Shown here: positions 17,419-25,482 of the stretch, piece after piece
Position numbering within the stretch: position 1 is the first letter of the stretch
How the letters are laid out: each line of letters opens with the position of its first letter
Assembly: GCA_951812725.1 (NCBI GenBank)
Contig: OX638330.1
Coordinates: 1,984,001-2,048,000 of the forward strand
DNA from: an uncultured Caldilineaceae bacterium
GTDB taxonomy: Bacteria > Chloroflexota > Anaerolineae > Caldilineales > Caldilineaceae
Direction: 5' to 3'
DNA: 64,000 nt
The notes under the pieces: generated by a model
The model's database searches: none
Told to the model about the DNA's origin: nothing
The model's input: only the letters and a program-made list of their open reading frames with translations
Position numbers and translations under genes: made by a program

Positions 17419-18351
17419 TTATTCGGCAGCGGCGCGTTCGCTGGCAAAGATCTGCAGGAATGAGAGGGAGATAATAATTACTGCGTTTGCGTAAGCGAGA
17501 GCGGAAGCATAGCCGAACTTGAAGCTGACAAAAGCCTGTCTGTAAATGATGAGACCCATAAGCAGTCCGGCACGGTCGACTCCGCCGCCTACACCTACAA
17601 GCATGTAGGCTTCTTCAAAGATGTTGAACATGCCAATTGTAGAAAGGATGGCGGCAAAGGCGATGACACGGCGCATAAGCGGTACAGTGATATGAAGGAA
17701 TGCCTGCAGGCCGCTGGCGCCGTCTATGCGGGCGGCTTCGTAGAGCTCAAAAGGGATGCTTTGCAGGCCCGCAAGCATAATCATCATGTTGTAGCCGACC
17801 CAGCGCCAGAGAATCATGACGAGGATGGCGGGCTTGACATAGACTGGTTGGTTCAGAAGTCCCTTATACTCGATGTCGAAGATCTGCAGCACTGATCCAA
17901 GAGGGCTGTAGACTGAGCCGAGAAAGAAGTCGAAGAGTATGCCAACAACGACTAGCGAAGTAACGACGGGCAAGAAGTAGGCTGTGCGATAAATGGATCG
18001 ACCGCGAATAGGCCGATTGAGCACGTTGGCAAGGCTGAGGCTGAAAATGATCATCAATGGGACGACGAGAATACCGAGGATGACAGTGTTCGAGAGCGCA
18101 ATATGGAAATTGTTGTCAGTGAGTAGGCGTGCGTAATTCTTGAAGCCCACGAATTCATTGGCGCGAACACTCTTCCAGTCCTGGAAGCTAATCCAGATGG
18201 CGAAGAGGATGGGAAAAGCGCCGAATATACCAAAGAGGATAAAAAATGGCGAGATGAAAACGTATGGAGCGGTTTTTTCCCAGATGAAATAGCGAGACCT
18301 AGAGGGAGGCGATGCAGGTCCAAGGGTTGAGGGGGTGGTTGCCACTCCCAT
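17419..18351 (-). CDS. Carbohydrate ABC transporter permease (MalF type)
   Basis: A 310-residue permease with six hydrophobic segments and the EAA loop ELYEAARIDGASGLQAFLHI followed by TVPL near residue 205. A basic-aromatic N-terminal stretch (SRSRYFIWEKTAPYVF) precedes the first membrane segment, as in UgpA/LacF relatives. AAAGGAAC precedes the ATG. It follows the receptor gene (18501-19823) and is separated from the MalG-type partner by a MITE. The C-terminus at 17419 lies only 14 bp from the MITE end. Confidence 0.9.
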   Translation of the reverse strand: MGVATTPSTLGPASPPSRSRYFIWEKTAPYVFISPFFILFGIFGAFPILFAIWISFQDWKSVRANEFVGFKNYARLLTDNNFHIALSNTVILGILVVPLMIIFSLSLANVLNRPIRGRSIYRTAYFLPVVTSLVVVGILFDFFLGSVYSPLGSVLQIFDIEYKGLLNQPVYVKPAILVMILWRWVGYNMMIMLAGLQSIPFELYEAARIDGASGLQAFLHITVPLMRRVIAFAAILSTIGMFNIFEEAYMLVGVGGGVDRAGLLMGLIIYRQAFVSFKFGYASALAYANAVIIISLSFLQIFASERAAAE

Positions 18352-18436
18352 TTTCGTGTTCCTTTAGAGCATGGCGACAGAGGGGACTGCCATGGCGCTC
18401 TAGCGCGAAACAGTCGGCTTGACTGTGGTACAAAGC

Positions 18437-18484
18437 ACCGGCCGACGCGCGCGGGATTGATAAGTTTGCGAGCGTCGGACCGGT
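18437..18484 (-). terminator. Stem-loop after the binding-protein gene
   Basis: ACCGGCCGACGC (18437-18448) pairs with GCGTCGGACCGGT (18472-18484) with a single bulged A and a loop of about 23 bases. It lies between the binding-protein stop (18501) and the permease start (18351) on the minus strand. There is no T-run, so it is more likely an RNA-stabilising or attenuating stem that keeps receptor mRNA abundant. Confidence 0.55.
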
Positions 18485-18500
18485 ATCATTGCTATTTCGA

Positions 18501-19823
18501 TTAGCCCAGGCCTTGCAGGTCTCGGATTTCTTGTGCGGCCGCGGCTAGAGCATCTTCAGCTCCCATGTCGCCGTCGAGGACTTGGCTTTGCGCCTGAACG
18601 AGAACATCCCACGATTCTGACCAACCTTCGCCCCAGACGAAAGGTTTCACGGCGGAGTTGACTTCGGCGTACATTCTGAGAGCGACCTGTCCCCCGTAGA
18701 ACTCGACGGGCTCGTTCATGATGGGCCAGTCGACCGCCTCGTGGAGAACGGGGAAGAGGGCCCCGGACGTCCAGAGAACCTCCTGGCCGGCCTGTGACAG
18801 CTGGGAATACTCAAGGAAAGTGAACGCTTCGGCTTTATTCTTGCTGGTCTCGAGGATGCACAGCTGGGAGCCGCCCCAGGTAAAGGCGCGGCTGCCACCT
18901 TCCATCCACGCCGGTAATTGGGTAACTGCCCACTGACCAGAAGTTTCGGGCGCGTTAGCTTCGATACTGCCTGCCAACCAGATGGCGCCAGGGAAGATTG
19001 CAGAGGAGCCGTCTTTGTAAGAGGCCAGCCCGATGTCCCACGAAAAGTCCTGGAATACTGCATCAGAATCCCAAAGAGTCTTGAGAAAGGCCAGTGATTG
19101 GACCGCTTCTGGTTGATCGACAATTACGTTCTGGAGTTGTAAGTCGTAAATGCCGCCGCCTCGTTGCCAAGTCCAACTGAGCCAGGGGAAATAGTTGTTC
19201 TTTGTAATGCCCCAGAGCCGGCTTTCGCCGTCGGAGGCAGCTGACAGCTCTTCTCCCGTGGCCTGCCAGTCCTCGTAACTGCTGATAGCGGTCGGATCGA
19301 TGCCATACTGTTCAGTGATATCGCGGCGGTAGTAGAGAAGGCAGGGAGACCCATCCCAAGGAACGCCGTAATTCTTGCCTTCGTAGACACCAAGGCTGAG
19401 CTTGTAAGGGACGATCCTGTCCTGGTGCGGCGCCATGTGGTCGGTTAGGTCGGCCATGCCGCCAGTGGCCGCCCAAAGAGGTAGGTTGTAGTCCTGGCTG
19501 CCGACGATATCGGTCAATTCGGAGCCGGAGACCATAGCGGTCATCACTTTCTCACCGTAGCCTGTGCCGGAGTCTGTGAACTCAACTTGGATATCTGGAT
19601 GGATATCGTTAAAGGCGGGCATGAGGTCGCGGAAGGGATGGTTCCACCATGAAATGAGTGTGACAGTGACCGGCTCCTGGGACGGCGCCGCACCGGAGTC
19701 GGCGGCCGAGTCTTCTCCTGCCGGCACTGCGGGGGCAGCACAGGCGGCGAGAGCGAGAGTGGCCGTGCCAAGTCCGGCTGTGCGCAATAGATCGCGACGC
19801 GACAGGTTGTGCAAGTTTGACAT
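18501..19823 (-). CDS. Sugar ABC transporter substrate-binding lipoprotein (family 1)
   Basis: A 440-residue exported binding protein of the SBP_bac_1 family. The N-terminus has SRRDLL (twin-arginine-like), a hydrophobic core, and a lipobox ending ALAAC near residue 28, followed by an Ala/Ser/Asp linker. Fold landmarks include FNDIHPDIQVEFTDSG, LTDIVGSQDYN and, in the C-lobe, GSRAFTWGGSQLCIL. AGGAGC precedes the ATG by about 8 bases. It is first in the operon with 17419, 16177 and probably the PhyH gene at 15253. The substrate is unknown; the PhyH partner hints at something hydroxylated after uptake. Confidence 0.92.
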   Translation of the reverse strand: MSNLHNLSRRDLLRTAGLGTATLALAACAAPAVPAGEDSAADSGAAPSQEPVTVTLISWWNHPFRDLMPAFNDIHPDIQVEFTDSGTGYGEKVMTAMVSGSELTDIVGSQDYNLPLWAATGGMADLTDHMAPHQDRIVPYKLSLGVYEGKNYGVPWDGSPCLLYYRRDITEQYGIDPTAISSYEDWQATGEELSAASDGESRLWGITKNNYFPWLSWTWQRGGGIYDLQLQNVIVDQPEAVQSLAFLKTLWDSDAVFQDFSWDIGLASYKDGSSAIFPGAIWLAGSIEANAPETSGQWAVTQLPAWMEGGSRAFTWGGSQLCILETSKNKAEAFTFLEYSQLSQAGQEVLWTSGALFPVLHEAVDWPIMNEPVEFYGGQVALRMYAEVNSAVKPFVWGEGWSESWDVLVQAQSQVLDGDMGAEDALAAAAQEIRDLQGLG

Positions 19824-20246
19824 AGTTTGTGCTCCTGTTGGGCTGGTGGCGGAAGCTAGGTCGCGGACTGAAGGAAGACAAGCACTTAGTATCCAGTGAC
19901 AACAAAAAGTCAGGCCTTCCCATCAACGACAACTATAGCGCAGAAATTAGGGCTTTGTCAATGTGTTTTGAGGAACGGCTGGGGTCGGGATTCGTAGGAT
20001 CGGGCAGGTTAAGCCCACCAGATTACTCCCGGCATTACGGAGCAGTGGCAGAAGCTATGAAGAAGGGAGGCATAGCCGTTGCTTGAATCAGGACTCAAAG
20101 GAACAGACGAATTTCAGTAAACTGGAGTTTGCTGAATTGCAATGGCAAGCCTGGCTCACTCAATTAACTTGGCGAAGAGACAGGCTTGAGACATATTCCA
20201 AACCCTTGCCAGATACGGTTGAAGTTCACTGTTACTATCTGATGCG
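19824..20246. other. Intergenic region, 423 bp
   Basis: This stretch lies upstream of the sugar receptor gene and downstream of the mqnA paralogue, both on the minus strand, so it should hold a terminator and a promoter. I see no gene. The only clear structure is the 24-bp palindrome at 20113-20136, listed separately. Confidence 0.5.
20113..20136. promoter_or_regulatory. Operator-like 24-bp palindrome
   Basis: TTCAGTAAACT (20113-20123) is followed after GG by AGTTTGCTGAA (20126-20136), an inverted repeat with one mismatch in 11. Its shape fits a dimeric helix-turn-helix regulator such as LacI/GntR. It lies about 290 bp upstream of the sugar receptor start at 19823. No regulator gene is nearby, so the role is speculative. 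Confidence 0.35.
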
Positions 20247-21089
20247 TCAGGCGTCATAAAACTGGACGGCCTGGGCCTGCTGAATGATACCCAGTTTGGA
20301 GGCGGAGGCGTAGAACCTCTGCAAGCTGGCGACACATCTCACGTCGAACCGGTATTGGATGTTCTTGCGAAGATAGGCGCGGCCGGTGGCGGCCAGGGTC
20401 TCGTCGCCGGGATAGTGGGCGCAGGCGATGTCGTCAAGTGAGGCGACGCCGGCTTCGCGTGAATCGCGAATTGCCTGCAGATGGGTTGGGGTGAGGACGC
20501 CGGGGCGGCCGGTCCAGAATGCGAAGACGAAGGGGAGTCTCGTCATGCCGCGCCATTCGTTGCATAGGTCGTGCATGTGTAGCCCGAGCGCGACATGGTC
20601 GACGAAGAGGGCGTTATCGCCTGTGACGAGGGCGGCATCGCACCTGTTGAGCATGGCGGGCAGGTCCGGGTCCATAGTGACGAACTCCGGTTCGATGTCG
20701 AACCACTCGGCGCAGAGGATCCGCATTAGGGTGGCGGAGGTTCGGCAGCTGGAGTCGAGGGCGACGGACCGAGCTCTTGTCAGAGGCTTCCTGGAATACG
20801 CAGCGACAGAGGCGATCGGTCCGGTTGAGGTGACGGCGCCTCCGGGCACGACGCGGTAGCGGTGCGTGTATTCGATGGAGGAGAGAAGAGCGAGGTCAAC
20901 TGCACCGCTGTGCAGCCAGTCGGAGCAGCGGGAGGGCACGTCATATTGGAGGGAAAACAGGTCGGTACGATTGCTGAGACCGTGCCAGAGGGGACGGGCG
21001 TTGAGGTACTCAACACAGCCGACGCGAACAGTTCTCTTGTCGGCCTGGGGGGAGCGTGCATCGTCATGGCGGCGTTGCCAATTTGACAT
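20247..21089 (-). CDS. mqnA: MqnA-type menaquinone biosynthesis protein, paralogue 1
   Basis: A 280-residue protein of the MqnA/MqnD family (VitK2_biosynth), whose MqnA members dehydrate chorismate to enter the futalosine route to menaquinone. Landmarks: VGCVEYLNARPLWHGL at the N-terminus, DLALLSSIEY, CDAALVTGDNALFVD, EWRGMTRLPFVFAFWTGRPG, and the C-terminal YLRKNIQYRF/LQRFYASASKLGI. The fold is that of a solute-binding protein, but no signal peptide is present, so it is cytosolic. It is closely similar to the gene at 22015, and each lies 114-115 bp downstream of an amidase 3' end, showing a cassette duplication. The start sits one base after a hairpin exposing its Shine-Dalgarno. Confidence 0.82.
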   Translation of the reverse strand: MSNWQRRHDDARSPQADKRTVRVGCVEYLNARPLWHGLSNRTDLFSLQYDVPSRCSDWLHSGAVDLALLSSIEYTHRYRVVPGGAVTSTGPIASVAAYSRKPLTRARSVALDSSCRTSATLMRILCAEWFDIEPEFVTMDPDLPAMLNRCDAALVTGDNALFVDHVALGLHMHDLCNEWRGMTRLPFVFAFWTGRPGVLTPTHLQAIRDSREAGVASLDDIACAHYPGDETLAATGRAYLRKNIQYRFDVRCVASLQRFYASASKLGIIQQAQAVQFYDA

Positions 21090-21090
21090 G

Positions 21091-21112
21091 ATTAAGACGT
21101 CCTTGTCTTAAC
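21091..21112 (-). promoter_or_regulatory. Shine-Dalgarno hairpin in front of mqnA paralogue 1
   Basis: On the minus strand GTTAAGAC, AAGGAC, GTCTTAAT reads straight into the ATG at 21089. The arms pair over 7-8 bp and leave the ribosome-binding AAGGAC as the loop. The same structure, with a perfect stem, precedes the second paralogue at 22859. The conserved upstream stretch GGGCCCGTTAAGAC is shared too. It may tune translation or be a protein operator. Confidence 0.6.
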
Positions 21113-21204
21113 GGGCCCCTAAGGGCTATGGATTTTGGAGGGTGCAACCAGAAGATGTCAAGGTTGGACCGGGCGTAGTGTCCATGGCTGCGGACGTACG
21201 AGTG

Positions 21205-21558
21205 CTATGATACATCAGGCCAGGCTGACGTGCAAGGCGCTATTTTCTCCAGCGCGGCCGCGGCCTGGAGGACGAGCGTGTCGGCGTGGTGACGGCCGAC
21301 TATCTGGAGGGCGACAGGCAGGACGCCGGTGGTGAAGCCGCAGGGAACTGAGACGGCATGCTGCCCGGCGGGATAGAAGGGGAAGGTGAAGGGCAGGCGG
21401 TCAAAGATGGATGGCGTAGGATTGCATTCGTTCTGCGCGGGCCAGTCGTCGACACCCCAGGCAGTGAGAGGCATCTGAGGTGTCAAAAGAAGATCGTATT
21501 CTTCGAAGAACCCAAGAGCCTGGATGTAGAAGCGGGTGCGGGCGATGCTGACATATTC
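21205..21558 (-). pseudogene. Remnant of an amidase (C-terminal about 115 residues)
   Basis: The frame matches the last quarter of the intact amidase at 22972 almost residue by residue: YDLLLTPQMPLTAWGVDDW, NPTPSIFDRLPFTFPF and LPVALQIVGRHHADTLVLQ are all present. The upstream three quarters, including the Ser-Ser-Lys catalytic region, are absent. MITE copy B interrupts the remaining frame, with its target site inside it at 21551-21558. Beyond the MITE (21852-22014) the sequence no longer resembles an amidase apart from a few codons, so the gene was already truncated. It is the decayed partner of a duplicated amidase-mqnA cassette. Confidence 0.9.
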
Positions 21559-21843
21559 GTAACTGCTAAGCCACAGTACTTGACCAGCCATTCATCCTTG
21601 GAATCATTCAGGCTCTTGGTGACGCAACTGGTGTACAGCCGCCGCCATGCTCGCCAGCCGACACGTTGCGATGAAGGCACACGGTCGGTGAGGCCTGGTT
21701 TTGTAGGGGGGCGTTGCGGGGGCGCAGCCCCTGCACAAGGGAGGGCCGAAGGCCCGACCGCCCAAATGACAACCATGAGGAGAGAGCAAACACCTTGACT
21801 CGCCTCATTCAGGCTCGCAGATTAATTGTGGCTGAGTAGTTAC
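21559..21843 (+). mobile_element. MITE copy B (285 bp) with perfect 8-bp target duplication
   Basis: Starts GTAACTGCTAAGCCACAG and ends GTGGCTGAGTAGTTAC. It is flanked by ACATATTC on both sides (21551-21558 and 21844-21851), a perfect 8-bp duplication that fixes the element borders. It has the same length and plus-strand orientation as copy A, and the same GC-rich centre (ggggcgttgcgg, GGGCCGAAGGCCC). It sits in the amidase remnant. The open frames inside it are not conserved as proteins. Confidence 0.9.
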
Positions 21844-22014
21844 ACATATTCTAAGTCATGATTTTCCCTAGTTGGTATTCCACCGGAATCAGGGGTAGGG
21901 GGAATCCCACCGTTGTCCCGAACGACTTTGAGAAGTTGCCCGGGAGACAGGATTTGGGGTTCCCCTCTAGCCCCCAGACCATACTGTGTCGGTGCACTCC
22001 TTCACTCTCGTGGG

Positions 22015-22857
22015 TCAAGAATCATAGAATAGGACGGTCGGGGCCTGTTGAATGATTCCGAGCTTGGAAGAGGATTTGTAGAACCTCTGCAGGCTGGCGA
22101 GGCAGTCGTCGTCAAAGTGGTACTGGATGTTCTTGTGCAGGTATTCGCCGCTGGAGGCGGCGAGGGTCTCGTTTTCGGGGTAGTGGGCGCAGGCTATGTC
22201 GTCGAGTGCGGTAACCCCGGCTTGGCTTGAATCGCGCAAGGCCTGCAAATGTTCTGGGGTCAGGGCATCGGGCCGGCCGGCCCAGAACCCGAATACGAAG
22301 GGAAGGCCGGTTAAGCCTCGCCATTCGTCGCAAAGGTCATACTTGTGTAGGCCCATGCCGACGTGGTCGACGAAGAGGGTGTTGTCGCCGATGAGAAGGG
22401 CGGCATCGCAGCGCTGGAGCATGGCCGACAGGTTCGGACGCATGGACACGAACTCCGGCTCAATGTCGAACCAGTCTGAGCAGAGGATACGCATGAGGGC
22501 GGCGGCGGTCCGGGAACTGGTGTCGAGGGCGACGGTCTTGGCTTCTGCCAGTGGCTTGCTGGAGAACGCCGCAACTGAAGCAACCGATCCCATCGAGGTT
22601 ACCCCAACCCCGGGCACGATACGGTAACCGGGTCCGTACTCGATGGAGGAGACGAGCGCAAGGTCGACTTCACCGCTGTGCAGCCAGGAGGAAACTTCAG
22701 AGGGTACAGCAAACTTGAGTGAGAAGAGGTGGGGGTGATCGCCGAGACCTTGCCAGAGAGGGCGTGCGGTGAGGTACTCAATACAGCCGACACGGACAGG
22801 ATTCGTGCCGGCTTGGGGGGAGCCTTCAAGTTCTTGGCGCCGTTGCCTGTTTAACAT
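22015..22857 (-). CDS. mqnA: MqnA-type menaquinone biosynthesis protein, paralogue 2
   Basis: A 280-residue protein, the same length as paralogue 1, with the same landmarks: VGCIEYLTARPLWQGLG (Thr replaces Asn in the YLN signature), DLALVSSIEYGPGY, CDAALLIGDNTLFVD, EWRGLTGLPFVFGFWAGRPD and YLHKNIQYHF. It lies 114 bp behind the intact amidase at 22972. A perfect 8-bp stem with AAGGAG in the loop ends one base before its ATG. Which paralogue serves menaquinone synthesis is unclear; the Asn-to-Thr change could mark divergence. Alternatively one copy could act with the amidase in another process. Confidence 0.82.
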   Translation of the reverse strand: MLNRQRRQELEGSPQAGTNPVRVGCIEYLTARPLWQGLGDHPHLFSLKFAVPSEVSSWLHSGEVDLALVSSIEYGPGYRIVPGVGVTSMGSVASVAAFSSKPLAEAKTVALDTSSRTAAALMRILCSDWFDIEPEFVSMRPNLSAMLQRCDAALLIGDNTLFVDHVGMGLHKYDLCDEWRGLTGLPFVFGFWAGRPDALTPEHLQALRDSSQAGVTALDDIACAHYPENETLAASSGEYLHKNIQYHFDDDCLASLQRFYKSSSKLGIIQQAPTVLFYDS

Positions 22858-22858
22858 G

Positions 22859-22880
22859 GTTAAGACCTCCTTGTCTTAAC
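22859..22880 (-). promoter_or_regulatory. Shine-Dalgarno hairpin in front of mqnA paralogue 2
   Basis: On the minus strand GTTAAGAC, AAGGAG, GTCTTAAC forms a perfect 8-bp inverted repeat whose 6-base loop is the Shine-Dalgarno itself, 9 bases from the ATG at 22857. The counterpart at 21091 differs by only two bases, and both are preceded by GGGCCC and a CCCTTTGGG/CCCTTAGGG mini-palindrome. Conservation across the duplication, next to diverged coding sequence, argues for function. Confidence 0.65.
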
Positions 22881-22971
22881 GGGCCCCAAAGGGCTATGGA
22901 ATTTCATGTGTGCAATCTACGAGTGTCGCAGTTGCACTGGTTGTAGTGCCCGTCATGGGACTCTACAAGCC

Positions 22972-24393
22972 CTATGATAAGTCAGGCCAAGCGGATGTCC
23001 AAGGCGCAATTTTTTCGAATGCGGCTGCGGCTTGGAGGACAAGCGTGTCGGCGTGATGCCTGCCCACGATCTGGAGTGCAACGGGTAGGCCGTCTGAGGC
23101 GAAGCCGCAGGGGACGCTGGCAGCGGGCTGGCCGGTGAGATTGAACGGGTAAGTGAAGGGCAGGCGGTCGAAGATCGACGGCGTAGGTATTCCTTCTATT
23201 TCGGGGGGCCACTCGTCGACGCCCCAGGCGGTGAGGGGCATCTGCGGCGTGAGCAGGAGGTCGTAGTTTTCGAAGAACTCGCGGGCCTGGTGATAGAAGA
23301 TGGTGCGGGAAATCTCGGCGCGCCCCAGTTCTTCGGCGGAGTAACGGCGGCCCTGCTGTATCATCTCGACAAGGCTCGGTTCGAAGGCCTGTGGATTCTC
23401 GTCGTAAGCCTGGCCGACGCGGGATGCCATGGAGGCGAACCAGCAGACTTCGGCGCCGGGGCGGGGGTTGTCCCAGTCTGGATCGACTGCTTCGACGTTG
23501 CAGCCAAAGTCGGAGAAGCGCTCTGCGGCCTCGCCTGCCAGGCGCCGGACGTCGGGGTCGACGGCAGCGTAGCCGAAGTCGGCGCTCCAGGCGACGCGCA
23601 GACCTTGCAACGCGGGCAGAGGGTCGGCGACGGCGGCGAGGTAGTCGTCCGGTCGGTTGGCGATGGCGGTGGGGTCGCGAGGGTCGGGGCCGGCGGTGGC
23701 CTGGGTGAAAAGAGCGGCGTCGGCGACGGTGCGTGAGATGGGACCGTTGTGGGAACGGGCGGACCAGATGTCGAGGTTGGGCCAGTAGGGCAGGCGCCCG
23801 AACGACGGCTTATGGCCGAAAACGCCGCAGAGGGCGGCGGGTATCCGGATAGAGCCGGCGCCGTCAGAGCCATGGGCAAGCGGGCAGAGGCCGGCGGCAA
23901 CGGCCGCGGCAGCGCCTCCGCTGGAGCCGCCGGGCGTGCGGTCGGTGTTCCAAGGGTTGCGGCCCGGTTCGCCGAGCAAATTGTCGCACATATCCTTGTG
24001 GCCGAGGTGGGGCGTGTTGGTCTTGCCAATGATGATGCCGCCGGCAGCCTTGACGCGGCCGGTTACGGCGCCGTCGAATTCTGCGAACTGGTCCTTTTGG
24101 AGAATGGAGCCGCTGGTGTGGCGCAGTCCTGCGCTGGGTTCGAGGTCTTTGATGGGAACAGGCAGCCCGTGGAGAGGGCCAAGCTCCTCGCTCCGCATGA
24201 CTGCGGCTTCGGCGGCGCGGGCACTATCAAGGGCAAGGTCGGCGTCAAAGTCCAGGAAGGCGTTAATGGAAGGGTTGAGAGACTCGATGCGGGCCAGGAA
24301 GGCCTCTGTCAGCTCAATGGGAGAAAGCTGTTTGGCGCGAATGGCGGCGGTGAGCTCGGTTGCAGGTGTGCGGAAGAGTTCTGGAGGGGTCAC
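22972..24393 (-). CDS. Amidase (amidase-signature family)
   Basis: A 473-residue hydrolase of carbon-nitrogen amide bonds. The Ser-cisSer-Lys triad can be located: Lys in GLPVPIKDLEPSAG near residue 79, cis-Ser in the Gly/Ser block TPGGSSGGAAAAVAAG near 155, and the nucleophile in GSDGAGSIRIPAALCGVFGH near 178. The C-terminal LPVALQIVGRHHADTLVL is also typical. The start is GTG at 24393 with AAAGGA upstream. It resembles both general amidases and GatA, but no gatB or gatC is nearby, so a catabolic amidase is more likely. A second, truncated copy lies at 21205; each copy precedes an mqnA paralogue. Confidence 0.92.
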   Translation of the reverse strand: MTPPELFRTPATELTAAIRAKQLSPIELTEAFLARIESLNPSINAFLDFDADLALDSARAAEAAVMRSEELGPLHGLPVPIKDLEPSAGLRHTSGSILQKDQFAEFDGAVTGRVKAAGGIIIGKTNTPHLGHKDMCDNLLGEPGRNPWNTDRTPGGSSGGAAAAVAAGLCPLAHGSDGAGSIRIPAALCGVFGHKPSFGRLPYWPNLDIWSARSHNGPISRTVADAALFTQATAGPDPRDPTAIANRPDDYLAAVADPLPALQGLRVAWSADFGYAAVDPDVRRLAGEAAERFSDFGCNVEAVDPDWDNPRPGAEVCWFASMASRVGQAYDENPQAFEPSLVEMIQQGRRYSAEELGRAEISRTIFYHQAREFFENYDLLLTPQMPLTAWGVDEWPPEIEGIPTPSIFDRLPFTYPFNLTGQPAASVPCGFASDGLPVALQIVGRHHADTLVLQAAAAFEKIAPWTSAWPDLS

Positions 24394-24551
24394 AGGTTAG
24401 TTCCTTTATGGGGCTGTTTTTCGCTTGTTAAGTGCGGCCAAGTACAAAGGGAAATACCGCCCTGATTTCATGGTTGCCTAAACGCGACTGTCAGAGGGTT
24501 TCTTGTCGTTCACTTGGCAGGCTTACATTCACATAGGACATTCAACGAGAG

Positions 24552-24771
24552 TCAGAGGAGATCTATGAATTCTTGTACTCCAAGGTTGGCCTGCCGAATA
24601 ATCGCAGCAAGGTTCCCTGTCAAGTTCATTATGGTTCGGAACCACTAGCTGAGCGTGGGGATGGTCCCTTCGTAAGATGATATGGCTACCCCTTTGACGA
24701 ATGATAAAGAACCCGATTCTTGTTAGGGCCCGTACGCACCGTCGGCCGGATACCGTGGGTAAGCGACTCAT
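24552..24771 (-). pseudogene. hicA: HicA-like mRNA interferase, frameshifted
   Basis: The N-terminal 50 residues match HicA: SRLPTVSGRRCVRALTRIGF, RQRGSHIILRR with the catalytic His, and QLVVPNHNELDRE. The frame then breaks: as written it continues with an unrelated tail to 24529. After one frame change near 24615 the normal family ending appears (LAAIIRQANLGVQEFIDLL) and stops at 24552. HicA is a double-stranded-RNA-binding-fold toxin that cuts mRNA. The ATG overlaps the HicB stop as ATGA. This may be an inactivated toxin or a single-base sequencing error. Confidence 0.85.
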
Positions 24772-24974
24772 ACCGCCATGACGAGAGTTTCGAACTGATC
24801 CTCGGGTACTGGTAATCCGTCATCTTCAAGGGTAGAAATGTATAGTTCGATAGCTTCTCTGATATTGGCGATAGCAGCCTGTTTGGTTTCCCCCTGGCTT
24901 ATGCAACCTGGGAGGCTGGGACATTCAACAACCCAGAAGCCGTCTTCCCCTGGATAGATTACAACTTGTCTCAT
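24768..24974 (-). CDS. hicB: HicB-family antitoxin
   Basis: A 68-residue short HicB, the partial RNase-H fold that neutralises HicA. It starts MRQVVIYPGEDGFWVVECPS, continues SLPGCISQGETKQAAIANIREAI and ends FETLVMAV. The longer upstream frame overlaps the neighbouring gene; the ATG at 24974 has AAGGAA at the right distance. It carries no C-terminal DNA-binding extension, so autoregulation by this protein alone is doubtful. It overlaps hicA by four bases (ATGA), with antitoxin first. The partner toxin frame is broken. Confidence 0.88.
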   Translation of the reverse strand: MRQVVIYPGEDGFWVVECPSLPGCISQGETKQAAIANIREAIELYISTLEDDGLPVPEDQFETLVMAV

Positions 24975-24984
24975 AGGGATTCCT

Positions 24985-25482
24985 TTACAGTTCAAAGAGA
25001 TCGCGAACGGGGCAACTGAAGCTGGGAAGAACCTGGCCCCCGTCTTGCATTTCATTGTCTGAGAGCTTCAGCACCGGCTGATTTGGGCAATTGAACTCAG
25101 TAGTTTGAGTCTCGAAATCAACAGTCCAGAACAGGGGCATCCAGGATCTGATCCACATGCGGGCTCTATCGATAACTTCCTGGGGACTATCACTGGGGGA
25201 AACGATTTCAGCAACATTGTCAGGAACACCTTCCCAGGATCCAGGTAACTGGAATTCCAAAGGGAGCTTCTGCGTAGAAATGAAGGCGACATCAGGTTCC
25301 CTGATCGTGTTCGGGTCATGTTCAATCAGGACACCGAGATCGGAACCTGCCACTCGACCCACCCGCCGGGGCCTTATGAAGCTTCTCAACTCGCTACCCA
25401 GATTCATTGTATAGTCGCCGTGTGTTAGTCCTCTAGGTATCGTTCCGAAATTCACCCCCGAATGAATTCGCCACGGATTCAT
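24985..25482 (-). CDS. Uma2-family PD-(D/E)XK protein, N-terminus probably degraded
   Basis: The 165-residue frame carries the Uma2 (DUF820) core: GSDLGVLIEHDPNTIREPDVA, FQLPGSWEGVPDNVAEIVSPSDS and MPLFWTVDFETQTTEF. The expected catalytic Lys in the helix after SPSD is not evident (DRARMW instead). The family is usually about 190 residues. Upstream in the same frame, ATGACCGCCGAC at 25512 looks like a family start but runs into TAG-TGA, while a neighbouring frame continues in between, so paired frameshifts are likely. It lies 10 bp from hicB on the same strand. Its role is unknown; it is probably on the way to a pseudogene. Confidence 0.65.
   Translation of the reverse strand: MNPWRIHSGVNFGTIPRGLTHGDYTMNLGSELRSFIRPRRVGRVAGSDLGVLIEHDPNTIREPDVAFISTQKLPLEFQLPGSWEGVPDNVAEIVSPSDSPQEVIDRARMWIRSWMPLFWTVDFETQTTEFNCPNQPVLKLSDNEMQDGGQVLPSFSCPVRDLFEL

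Noticed and set aside
21852..22014. Continuation of the truncated amidase beyond MITE copy B
   Set aside because: Only a few codons next to the insertion align; the rest has no resemblance to the intact amidase, so it is not included in the pseudogene.
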